From assembly GCA_001885315.1 (NCBI GenBank), contig MLPZ01000004.1, positions 62,001 through 126,000 on the forward strand: a stretch of DNA of 64,000 bases, in the 5' to 3' direction. Shown one piece after another: positions 47,233-55,200 of the stretch (positions are counted from its first letter, which is position 1; every line of letters begins with the position of its first letter). The stretch is from Treponema sp. CETP13 (lineage in GTDB: Bacteria > Spirochaetota > Spirochaetia > Treponematales > Treponemataceae). The notes under the pieces are model-generated. The model saw only the letters and a list, made by a program, of their open reading frames with translations. It was not told the DNA's origin and searched no databases. Made by a program: the position numbers and the translations under genes.

Positions 47233-47286
47233 GCAACCGGTTGCCTTGTTAAATTGTAATATATCAGAGGTTGGTTGATTTGTCAA
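47233..47286 (-). promoter_or_regulatory. Cellobiose phosphorylase promoter with LacI-type operator
   Basis: On the minus strand TTGACA (47286-47281), 17 bp and TATATT (47263-47258) are near-consensus. A perfect 12-bp palindrome GCAACCGGTTGC (47233-47244) lies about 8-19 bases past the expected start point. The central CG and symmetry are typical of LacI/GalR operators. Repression lifted by a cellodextrin signal is the expected mode; the regulator is not in the window. Confidence 0.7.
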
Positions 47287-47367
47287 ACTAATTTAAAAGA
47301 ATACTAACTAGTAAAAAACTGATAAATTGTTCATCTCCAATAGCTCTACAATAATAAATATTCAGGG

Positions 47368-47402
47368 GTAACCATGGTTACTTTTGAGGTAACCATGGTT
47401 AC
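47368..47402. promoter_or_regulatory. Tandem identical 14-bp palindromes
   Basis: GTAACCATGGTTAC occurs at 47368-47381 and 47389-47402. The period is 21 bp, two helical turns, so two dimers would bind on one face. They stand 82 bp upstream of the cellobiose phosphorylase -35 and just before a rightward promoter-like pair. Confidence 0.6.
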
Positions 47403-47453
47403 TTCGTTCAATTTTGGCTTGTTTTTTTTTCGTGTAGGTAGCACAATAGAGTT

Positions 47454-47597
47454 AGTTAATAAATAAAGAAAAGTCATATTTTTTTATGACGAGAATAAGA
47501 AAGAGGAAAAAGCAACAGGGGAGATAAAATGAGGTAAACTTATTTTATTAGCGTCTTTTTTAACAAATAACATTTGTTAAAAAAGACGTTTTTTTTA
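47454..47597 (+). ncRNA. Candidate small RNA unit
   Basis: A possible rightward promoter (TTGTTT 47419-47424, 17 bp, CACAAT 47442-47447) follows the tandem palindromes. The transcript would hold a small hairpin (47473-47478 / 47485-47490) and a purine-rich stretch. It would end in a perfect 17-bp stem (47552-47568 / 47572-47588) with T8 on the plus strand. The only coding potential is GGGGAG followed by a two-codon ORF. The terminator faces away from trkA, which is why a plus-strand RNA is proposed. Boundaries are approximate. Confidence 0.35.
47552..47597 (+). terminator. Strong rightward terminator with no annotated gene before it
   Basis: The 17-bp perfect stem 47552-47568 / 47572-47588 has a 3-base loop, then TTTTTTTTA. 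On the minus strand (trkA direction) no T run follows the stem. Confidence 0.8.
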
Positions 47598-48314
47598 TTT
47601 TTTTAGTAATTTCTCTAAAAAATTTTTTTGAACTTTTGTTTGTTGACTATCAATAAGAGGTTTTACTCCTGAATATTGCATTAGATTTTCTTCTGTTCCA
47701 GCTGCAAGCAGTGTCATGTTTTCTTGAAAATAAAATGAACCAGGTTGCATAAAAGAGAGTGGGGCGTCTGGTGTTACTCGGTATGCAACAATGTTTAAGC
47801 CGTGTTTTTTTCTGATATCAGCTTCTAATATGCTTTTGCCATAAAGTTCTGGTCGAACTTTCACTTCTGCTAATGAAAGTTCGGGTGAAATATGTAAATA
47901 ATTAAAAAGTACTTTTGACGCGAGTCGGGGCACGAGTTTTTGTGCAGCATCTAAATCAGGAAATATAACTTGACTTGCACCAATTGTTTTTAAAACTTCT
48001 CCTTGCTCTTCGCTCTGTGCTTTTGCATAAATCTGTTTAATACCAAGTCTTTTTAGGTGTGCTACAGCCATAATAGTTGCTTCAATTTTACCACCCATAT
48101 CAACTACAACAGCATCTATGTCATTTGGAATAATCTTTTGAAGTGTGATGTAATTTATAGCATCGGTGATATATGCTGCTCGTGCATAGCTTTTGTTTTG
48201 TTCAATTATTTCTGTATCTTTGTCAACAATAATAACTTCTGCATCAATTTTGTTCAGTTCTTCAAGCATACGAAGTCCAAAAGAACCTAGACCTATAATA
48301 GCTACTTGAACCAT
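47595..48314 (-). CDS. trkA: Potassium channel regulatory subunit, RCK domain
   Basis: The cytoplasmic gating ring of a Trk/Ktr potassium uptake system; 239 residues. A Rossmann RCK_N domain (GLGSFGLRMLEEL, acidic EVIIVDKD) binds nucleotide, and an RCK_C domain starts near residue 140. A single RCK unit makes it KtrA-like rather than the tandem E. coli TrkA. AAGGAG precedes the start. It follows trkH after 24 bases in one operon. Confidence 0.92.
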   Translation of the reverse strand: MVQVAIIGLGSFGLRMLEELNKIDAEVIIVDKDTEIIEQNKSYARAAYITDAINYITLQKIIPNDIDAVVVDMGGKIEATIMAVAHLKRLGIKQIYAKAQSEEQGEVLKTIGASQVIFPDLDAAQKLVPRLASKVLFNYLHISPELSLAEVKVRPELYGKSILEADIRKKHGLNIVAYRVTPDAPLSFMQPGSFYFQENMTLLAAGTEENLMQYSGVKPLIDSQQTKVQKNFLEKLLKK

Positions 48315-48338
48315 AGTTTATCTCCTTATTTCCTTATT

Positions 48339-49679
48339 TTAGCCCGTTAGTATATCTGACCTTGGGTAGCGTATAATTTCTTTTGATGAATCTTGTCCAG
48401 GAAACAGTATTGTCATTGTTACAAAGGCTGTTCGTCCGGCAAACATAACAAAAATTATGATAATTTTACTTGCAGTTGTTAAAGCCCCGGTAATTCCCAT
48501 GCTTAAACCAACCGTTCCAAATGCGGAAACTGTTTCAAACATAAGTTCAAAGATAGTCATATCCCCATTTATTAATGATTGGATTTGTGTAAAACAGAGC
48601 AAAAAAATACCAACGGTAATTACAGCTATGCTTTTTATCACAATACTTGTTGCTTTTAGTATGATTTGTGCAGGAATTGTACGTTTATTAAATATAACAG
48701 ACCCTGTGTTTTGATCTCCACGAAATGCAAAGAGTAAAAGCACAAAGAGTGTAGTTGTTTTGATTCCTCCTGCAATAGAACCAGGGGATCCTCCTACGAA
48801 CATTAAGAAGATAGTAAAAGTCCATGAAAAATGGGAAAACGATTGTTGTGGAATAGTTTCAAAGCCACATGTTCTCGTTGTAATAGATTCAAATAAAGCG
48901 GCAGAAAGAGATTCTTTAAATGGCAATTTCGTAAGCGCTGCATCGTAATCTGATCCCATATAGACAACTGCCCCTACGACTATCAAAATGAGTGTCGAAA
49001 GTAAAACAAGTCTTGTATGTGTAGTTAAGTGCTTTTTTTTATGAATTGCTGACTGAAAACAGTTTTGTAGAACAACAAAACCAATTCCACCAAGAACAAT
49101 TAATATACTTATAATCATATTAATAGGAATTGCATTATTAAATCGTGCTAGACTATCATAATATACAGAAAATCCGGCGTTACAAAATGCTGAAATAGAA
49201 AGGAAGCAAGAATCAAATATCCAACTCTCTATTCCATAAGAACGTAGAAAGGGCATAAGACATACTGCACCGATTAGTTGTATTGTGAGAGTATAAATAA
49301 GAATAATACGGATAATAGAGGTCGGATTATTATTTACATTATCAATAAAAAAATCCTTTACAAGTCTGCGATTTACAAGTGAAATTTTTTGAGAAGGAAT
49401 AATCATAAAAAGAGAAATGTATGTTAATAATCCCAACCCACCAAATTCTATAAGAAGAGCTATAAAAACAAAACCTACTTTTGTGTATACTCTCATATCT
49501 ATAGTAGATAACCCAGTTACACAAACAGCAGAGACCCCGGTGAAAAATGAGTCAAGCCAAGGGACAGGCGTTCCGGAAACATAAGCTTGTGGCAATTGTA
49601 AAAGAAAGGAACCTAAAAGTGATAAAATAAGAAAATAAGAAAATAATTGCATATTCCCGGTTGAAAATCTATTTTTCAT
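48339..49679 (-). CDS. trkH: Potassium transporter membrane subunit (TrkH/KtrB family)
   Basis: A K+-translocating subunit of 446 residues with the four M1-P-M2 repeats of the family. The selectivity-filter regions include GVSAVCVTGLS, SISAFCNAGFS, ITTRTCGFET and TVSAFGTVGLS. It is KtrB-sized. There is no Shine-Dalgarno. TTGATT-17-TACACT ends seven bases before the ATG, so the mRNA is probably leaderless. It is divergent from the debranching enzyme, 74 bp away. Confidence 0.94.
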   Translation of the reverse strand: MKNRFSTGNMQLFSYFLILSLLGSFLLQLPQAYVSGTPVPWLDSFFTGVSAVCVTGLSTIDMRVYTKVGFVFIALLIEFGGLGLLTYISLFMIIPSQKISLVNRRLVKDFFIDNVNNNPTSIIRIILIYTLTIQLIGAVCLMPFLRSYGIESWIFDSCFLSISAFCNAGFSVYYDSLARFNNAIPINMIISILIVLGGIGFVVLQNCFQSAIHKKKHLTTHTRLVLLSTLILIVVGAVVYMGSDYDAALTKLPFKESLSAALFESITTRTCGFETIPQQSFSHFSWTFTIFLMFVGGSPGSIAGGIKTTTLFVLLLFAFRGDQNTGSVIFNKRTIPAQIILKATSIVIKSIAVITVGIFLLCFTQIQSLINGDMTIFELMFETVSAFGTVGLSMGITGALTTASKIIIIFVMFAGRTAFVTMTILFPGQDSSKEIIRYPRSDILTG

Positions 49680-49753
49680 ATTTGCGAGTGTATGCTAGCT
49701 ATAGCAAAAAATCAACTCTTTTCAAAGTTTTTTTAATTAGTTATTATGAAATC
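49680..49753. promoter_or_regulatory. Back-to-back leaderless promoters of trkH and the debranching enzyme
   Basis: Leftward: TTGATT (49715-49710), 17 bp, TACACT (49692-49687), seven bases to ATG. Rightward: TTTTCA (49719-49724), 17 bp, TATTAT (49742-49747), six bases to ATG. The two -35 boxes are three bases apart. Confidence 0.5.
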
Positions 49754-52006
49754 ATGAAAAATGGTTTACAACTAGAGCACGGGAAAGACCTCTGTTTTGC
49801 TTTTACTGACAGAAATAGTACCTATATGATGTTGAACGCTGATTCTGCCCTTTTAAGCGATGGCGTTATTCGAGGAAATGATATTATTTTTTATGATGTT
49901 TGTTTTATTCTTAATGGTGTTGTCTATACACGATTTGATAAAAATGCAATCACAATTCTACAACATTCATATTACACTGTTGATTTTGAAGAAGCAGGGG
50001 TTAGACTTATTGTTTCTCTTTTATCAGATGCTTTATATGTGGAAGTTACCGGCATTGATGATAGAGTAGAAATTCCAATCAGTGAAGATTCTGATTTTCA
50101 CGATATTCAAATTGTTTTTTTGTGCTCTAAATCTTTAGATTTACGTTGTAAATCGGCTGGATATACAAGACCTAAAAAAAATAGTGAATCACAAATTACA
50201 AAAATATATGGTAAAAAAGCTAGATATCTTCGGGTTTTAAAATCTAGTTGTTGTATATTTGATTTTGATAAAAATGTTTCGTATGAAGATTTTGCACGTA
50301 CTCGTTTTAAAGAGCATTGTCAAGAAACAGAAGCGTTTTTATGTAAATCTATGCTTCATAGTGGAGATCAAAATTTTGATATAGCATTTCGCTGTGCACA
50401 ACTTTCGGGGAGATCTCTTGTAACTGGTAGCAAAAAACGTGGAATTTGGGCTGGTTTGCCATGGTTTAGGGATAACTGGGGCAGAGATACGTTTATTGCA
50501 TTACCGGGAATCTTACTTGTTTCTGGTGAATTTGAAGAAGCACGTAGGGTTATAGAAGGATTTGCTGAGTATCAAGACAAAGATAAAAATAGTAAAACGT
50601 ATGGTCGCATTCCAAACAGATATATAGAAGGTGGAGAAACTATATACAATACGGTAGATGGTAATCTTTGGTTTGTTAGAGAGGTTTTGGAATATGCCCA
50701 ATATACGGGTGATGTTTCATTCATACAAAAAATGTTTTCTACAATAGAACTAGCTATAGAAACAGATCGTTTGGGACGTACTGATGAGATGGGTTTTTTG
50801 TGCCATGGGGATGCCGATACGTGGATGGATGCACGATATAAAGGAAATCTTCCTTTTTCTCCTCGTGGAAATAGAGCAATAGATATTCAAGTTTTATGGT
50901 ATACCGCATTATTATGTGGTGTATACATGGCAAATATCATGGAGCAAAATGATTTAGCCTTAAAATGGCAAACATCTGCAAATCTTGTTCATGAAAATTT
51001 TATACGTTATTTTTGGAATAAGGATAGAACTCATTTTGCAGATTGTCTTCTATCAGATGGAACAGCCGATTTTAGGTTTCGTCCAAATCAACTAATGACC
51101 CTGACGGTTCCTTTTAACTATTTATGCAAAGAACCTTTTATCTCTCAATCCATTGCCAATAATGTAGTACGTATCTGCACTCAAAATTTAGTGTTCCCAT
51201 ACGGAGTTTGCTCGCTCGAACAACATGATGCATTTTTTCATCCACTTCATGAAGGCTGTAGAAAATATCATAAAGATGCTGCATATCATAATGGTACCAT
51301 CTGGGGATGGAATGCTGGATTTACTATTGGAGCTTTATGTCGGTATGGTTATGCAGACACTGCATGGAAATTAAGTAAAAATCTTGCACATCAAATATTA
51401 GAAATTGGTTGTGTCGGAAGCATGAGTGAAAATCTAAATGCTTGGAATGGAAATCCGACTGGTACGTGGAGCCAAGCGTGGAGTGTGAGTGAATTTACTC
51501 GTAATGCTTTTCAGGATTATCTTGGAATAGAACCTCAGATGCTTTGCAATAAAGTTACAATTTGTCCCCATCTGCCAACTCAGTGGCTTGAAGAAGGAGG
51601 AGAAGCTTTTATTTCACTGGGTAAACAAAAAGAAGATAATCCTATAGATACGATTAGAATGGAAGCTCCTTTATTGGGGGGTCTTTCATTTTCTTGGAAA
51701 ATAGATGGGAAAAAAAGATGTATGTTAGAAATACTTTCTCGTATGTATGAAACGATACAACTTGAAGTTAAATTTGTAGAAGGTGTTCAAACAATTGACT
51801 TAGCCCCAACTAAAACTCACAAATTTATAGGTACTTGCGTTGGTCAATTAGATGAAAATGGCAATGAAATTGTAGAGTTGAATTTTGCAACTCCAGACAC
51901 AACTATACAAGTTCCGTCCGTTAAGAAAAAAAATTATTTACGCACAATTATTAGACGCGGGCAATTTAATGGGGGACATAAACCGAGCCCTTCGTCTGTT
52001 CATTAG
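49754..52006 (+). CDS. Glycogen debranching enzyme (amylo-alpha-1,6-glucosidase)
   Basis: A GH133-type enzyme removing alpha-1,6 branches from glycogen or imported glucans. The ATG at 49754 gives 750 residues; an upstream in-frame ATG at 49661 lies inside trkH on the other strand and adds unrelated sequence. The N-terminal glycogen-binding beta domain is followed by an (alpha/alpha)6 barrel with WAGLPWFRDNWGRDTFIALPG, GETIYNTVDGNLWF and HNGTIWGWNAGF. No signal peptide. It works with malQ in glucan turnover. Confidence 0.9.
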   Translation: MKNGLQLEHGKDLCFAFTDRNSTYMMLNADSALLSDGVIRGNDIIFYDVCFILNGVVYTRFDKNAITILQHSYYTVDFEEAGVRLIVSLLSDALYVEVTGIDDRVEIPISEDSDFHDIQIVFLCSKSLDLRCKSAGYTRPKKNSESQITKIYGKKARYLRVLKSSCCIFDFDKNVSYEDFARTRFKEHCQETEAFLCKSMLHSGDQNFDIAFRCAQLSGRSLVTGSKKRGIWAGLPWFRDNWGRDTFIALPGILLVSGEFEEARRVIEGFAEYQDKDKNSKTYGRIPNRYIEGGETIYNTVDGNLWFVREVLEYAQYTGDVSFIQKMFSTIELAIETDRLGRTDEMGFLCHGDADTWMDARYKGNLPFSPRGNRAIDIQVLWYTALLCGVYMANIMEQNDLALKWQTSANLVHENFIRYFWNKDRTHFADCLLSDGTADFRFRPNQLMTLTVPFNYLCKEPFISQSIANNVVRICTQNLVFPYGVCSLEQHDAFFHPLHEGCRKYHKDAAYHNGTIWGWNAGFTIGALCRYGYADTAWKLSKNLAHQILEIGCVGSMSENLNAWNGNPTGTWSQAWSVSEFTRNAFQDYLGIEPQMLCNKVTICPHLPTQWLEEGGEAFISLGKQKEDNPIDTIRMEAPLLGGLSFSWKIDGKKRCMLEILSRMYETIQLEVKFVEGVQTIDLAPTKTHKFIGTCVGQLDENGNEIVELNFATPDTTIQVPSVKKKNYLRTIIRRGQFNGGHKPSPSSVH

Positions 52007-52010
52007 CCTG

Positions 52011-52039
52011 TTCAATAAAAGAAATCAATATGGTATACT
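52011..52039 (+). promoter_or_regulatory. Promoter of the coiled-coil gene
   Basis: TTCAAT (52011-52016), 17 bp and TATACT (52034-52039) with a TGG extension. The leader would be about 45 bases and holds AAGGAAGGGG. Confidence 0.55.
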
Positions 52040-52091
52040 TAGGCCAGTAGTTATTCATTGATGGGTAATAAAATGCAAAGGAAGGGGAATA

Positions 52092-53273
52092 ATGCGTGAA
52101 TCGAGAGCTGTTCTTGCACTGCAAAAAGAAAAGGAAACAATTGAAAAAAACATACAATTAGTTAAACAAGATTGTGGGCATCAGTTACTTTCAAACACTT
52201 CTACTACAATTACTTCAAAATCTGAACGTGCAACGTATTTTGGTTTTAAAGAAGAAAATATAAAGATTCGCACTGATATAGAATCTATTCGAAATTTGCA
52301 AGTTCTTATAAATGAAGCCGATAGTTCTGTAAATAAAGCACGTGAAAATGAAAATTCACTTAGCAAACAATGGAGTTTTTGGTTTAAAACACTTGGCCAG
52401 ATGATGTATCAACATTATACACCTGTCTTTGAATCAATTTTTGGCGAATACTATACAAAAGCACAGATTCAAAAAAACAAACTTCTTGAAGCCGAGAAGA
52501 ATGTTACAGATGTAAAGAAGAGCATGAGTACACAAGGTTTTTTTGCTAAATTGTTTTCACATGTAAAATATGTTTCTACAAACAATATAGCTATCACTTA
52601 CGAAAATCGATTTAACACCCTATTAGAGAAGGGGGGGGAAGCTGCTTTTGAGGATGAAAAATTTCCATCAATTTTAGAACATGATGAAATTGAAGAAGTT
52701 GTTCGGCGTTCCTATAAATCTTGTCTAAAACTAAAAGAAGATATTAGTGTTCAGCACGAGGAAGTCGAAAAATTATTAGAAAAAAAAGAGTCTTTAGAAG
52801 CTCAATTGCAAGATTATGATGTTGCAAGTCATACCGAAAAACGATTACAAGAACTTCGTAGAAAAATTGACACAAATGTAAAATCTCAAAATGAATATGC
52901 AGCAAAGATAGCCGAAAAATTTATAGACGAATATGTTGATGAAAACGGAACTGTTCTAAAAGATTTTCCTCAAGAATTTGGTTCTACATTGAATGAATTA
53001 GCTGATTTACGAATGACTTTTGTGTCATTAGAAAGAAGAATAAAAATCCAGGAGCTTTTAGCTAATATTACTTCTGCAGAGCGTGAGTTGATATCAAATA
53101 AAAAGAAGATTAATTCTAATACAAAAAAAATACAATCACTTTCCAAACAAAATGCTGAACTAAGTCAAAGAGATACATTATTGTCGGCTCAAAAAGAAGA
53201 GTGGAGCAATCTAAAGGTCTCTCTTGAATTGGCAGAAGCTACAAATGTAAAGCATTTGCGTGAAAATTCTTAG
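52092..53273 (+). CDS. Coiled-coil protein, unknown
   Basis: 393 residues, very rich in Glu, Lys, Ser and Asn, with long heptad stretches at about 1-95, 200-270 and 310-393. A more ordered segment lies around 95-200 (WFKTLGQMMYQHYTPVFESI). No signal peptide or TM helix, so probably cytoplasmic. AAGGAAGGGG gives a strong start. No recognised family. Located just before parE but with its own promoter. Confidence 0.7.
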   Translation: MRESRAVLALQKEKETIEKNIQLVKQDCGHQLLSNTSTTITSKSERATYFGFKEENIKIRTDIESIRNLQVLINEADSSVNKARENENSLSKQWSFWFKTLGQMMYQHYTPVFESIFGEYYTKAQIQKNKLLEAEKNVTDVKKSMSTQGFFAKLFSHVKYVSTNNIAITYENRFNTLLEKGGEAAFEDEKFPSILEHDEIEEVVRRSYKSCLKLKEDISVQHEEVEKLLEKKESLEAQLQDYDVASHTEKRLQELRRKIDTNVKSQNEYAAKIAEKFIDEYVDENGTVLKDFPQEFGSTLNELADLRMTFVSLERRIKIQELLANITSAERELISNKKKINSNTKKIQSLSKQNAELSQRDTLLSAQKEEWSNLKVSLELAEATNVKHLRENS

Positions 53274-53322
53274 AATTTTATATACACATATTCTTAATAT
53301 GTAATCTTACTATTCAAAATGA

Positions 53323-53351
53323 TTGTAGTTCAAAGTCTTTTCTGGTAACAT
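53323..53351 (+). promoter_or_regulatory. parE-parC-yigZ promoter, leaderless geometry
   Basis: TTGTAG (53323-53328), 17 bp and TAACAT (53346-53351) are followed by seven bases and the parE ATG. No Shine-Dalgarno. Confidence 0.5.
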
Positions 53352-53358
53352 AGTTATC

Positions 53359-55200
53359 ATGGGTGGAAAAGCAACAGATAACAAAAAAACTGCAATATAC
53401 GATGAGTCAAAGATTCAAACATTAAGTGCGCTTGAACATATTAGATTAAGAACTGGTATGTACATTGGGCGTGTCGGGAACGGTTCAAATCAAAATGATG
53501 GTATTTATGTTCTCGTAAAAGAAGTTATTGATAATGCAGTCGATGAGTTCATTATGGGTAATGGGTCCCGTGTTGAAGTTAAAATAGAAGAAAACAAGGT
53601 AAGTGTCCGTGATTATGGACGTGGGATTCCTCTTGGAAAATTGGTTGAATGTGTTTCAATTATTAATACAGGTGCTAAATACAATGATGATGTTTTCCAA
53701 TTTTCTGTTGGATTAAACGGTGTTGGTACTAAAGCTGTTAATGCACTTTCTAAATTTTTTAGGGTTGTTAGTATTCGGGATGGCCATGCTGCAGAAGCAG
53801 TTTTTGAGCGAGGGACACTTAAAAAATCAGTTAAGAATGGCAAAGCTCCAACAAATGCTAAAAATGGAACATATGTAGAATTTATTCCAGATGACGAGAT
53901 CTTTGGTAAATATGCATTTAATATGGAATTTGTTGAACGTCGGATTATGAATTATGCCTATTTAAATACGGGATTAACCCTCTTTTTTAATGGACAAAAA
54001 TTTATAAGCGAAAACGGCTTACTTGATCTTCTACACGACGAAGTACAAGATACTGCTTTGTATAATGTAGGGTACTATCGTGGTAAAAAACTTGAATTTT
54101 CGTTTACACATTCAAATGCATACGGTGAAAATTATTTTTCATTTGTAAATGGTCAGTATACTTCAGATGGAGGAACGCATTTATCAGCGTTTAAAGAAGG
54201 TTTTCTAAAAGGTGTTAACGCATTTTTTAAAAAATCATATAAAAGTGAAGACGTAAGAGAAGGTTTGACTGCTGCTATTGCGGTGAAAGTCCAATCACCG
54301 GTTTTTGAGAGTCAAACAAAAAATAAACTTGGTAACACTGATTTAAAAGGCTGGATAGTTTCAGAAACAAAAGTTGCCATCGAAGACTTTTTGCATAAAC
54401 ATTCTGATGAAGCAAAAGCTTTAGAGGAAAAAATTACTTCAAATGAAAAATTGCGTACCGAGCTTAATACTGTAAAAAAAGAAGCAAAGGAAAATGCGCG
54501 TAAAATTAGCTTAAAAATACCAAAATTAAAAGATTGCAAATATCATTTAGGCGATTCTAAGGTTAATAGTGAAGAGACAATGATTTTTCTTACAGAAGGA
54601 GACTCTGCTTCTGGATCAATGGTTGGAAGTAGAGATTCAAGAGTGCAAGCAATTTTTAGTTTGCGTGGTAAATGTGAAAATATGTGTGGGAAAAAAAAGA
54701 CCGACATTTATAAAAATGCTGAATTGTATAATCTTATGATGGCTCTCGGAATTGAAAACGATATTTCTGGTTTGCGATATTCCAAAATTATTATTGCAAC
54801 AGATGCTGATAATGATGGTTTTCATATACGCAATCTATTGCTCACTTTCTTTTTAAGTTTTTTTGAAGAACTTCTAATAGCAGGAAGAGTTTATATTTTA
54901 GAAACTCCTCTTTTTAGAGTTAGAAACAAAAATAAAACAATTTACTGTTATTCAGAAGAAGAACGAGATGCTGCTGGTAAAAAATTAGGACGAGGGGTCG
55001 AAATGACTCGATTTAAAGGGCTTGGAGAGATTAGTCCAAAAGAGTTTGGGCAATTTATAGGTGAAAATATACGTCTAGTTCCAGTTGAGATTAACTCTGT
55101 AAGCGCTGTTCCAACAATGATTAATTTTTATATGGGTAAAAATACTCCTGAACGCCGTGAATTTATTATGAATAACTTGCTAGAGGAGGTTGATGTCTAA
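53359..55200 (+). CDS. parE: Type IIA topoisomerase ATPase subunit (topoisomerase IV B)
   Basis: The GHKL ATPase and TOPRIM subunit of a DNA topoisomerase that separates daughter chromosomes. Of 613 residues, EVIDNAVDEFIMGNG holds the catalytic Glu/Asn and RDYGRGIPLG the ATP lid start. The TOPRIM motifs are FLTEGDSASGS and ATDADNDGFH. The length and pairing with a short ParC-like gene favour topo IV over gyrase. Assignment as ParE rather than GyrB is by context. The stop overlaps parC as TAATG. Confidence 0.88.
   Translation: MGGKATDNKKTAIYDESKIQTLSALEHIRLRTGMYIGRVGNGSNQNDGIYVLVKEVIDNAVDEFIMGNGSRVEVKIEENKVSVRDYGRGIPLGKLVECVSIINTGAKYNDDVFQFSVGLNGVGTKAVNALSKFFRVVSIRDGHAAEAVFERGTLKKSVKNGKAPTNAKNGTYVEFIPDDEIFGKYAFNMEFVERRIMNYAYLNTGLTLFFNGQKFISENGLLDLLHDEVQDTALYNVGYYRGKKLEFSFTHSNAYGENYFSFVNGQYTSDGGTHLSAFKEGFLKGVNAFFKKSYKSEDVREGLTAAIAVKVQSPVFESQTKNKLGNTDLKGWIVSETKVAIEDFLHKHSDEAKALEEKITSNEKLRTELNTVKKEAKENARKISLKIPKLKDCKYHLGDSKVNSEETMIFLTEGDSASGSMVGSRDSRVQAIFSLRGKCENMCGKKKTDIYKNAELYNLMMALGIENDISGLRYSKIIIATDADNDGFHIRNLLLTFFLSFFEELLIAGRVYILETPLFRVRNKNKTIYCYSEEERDAAGKKLGRGVEMTRFKGLGEISPKEFGQFIGENIRLVPVEINSVSAVPTMINFYMGKNTPERREFIMNNLLEEVDV

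Noticed and set aside
47537-47545. Two-codon ORF (ATG AGG TAA) as a gene
   Set aside because: Too short to support as a protein; kept only as a feature of the candidate RNA.
53287-53310. Hairpin ACATATT-CTT-AATATGT as a terminator
   Set aside because: Only seven AT pairs and no T run.
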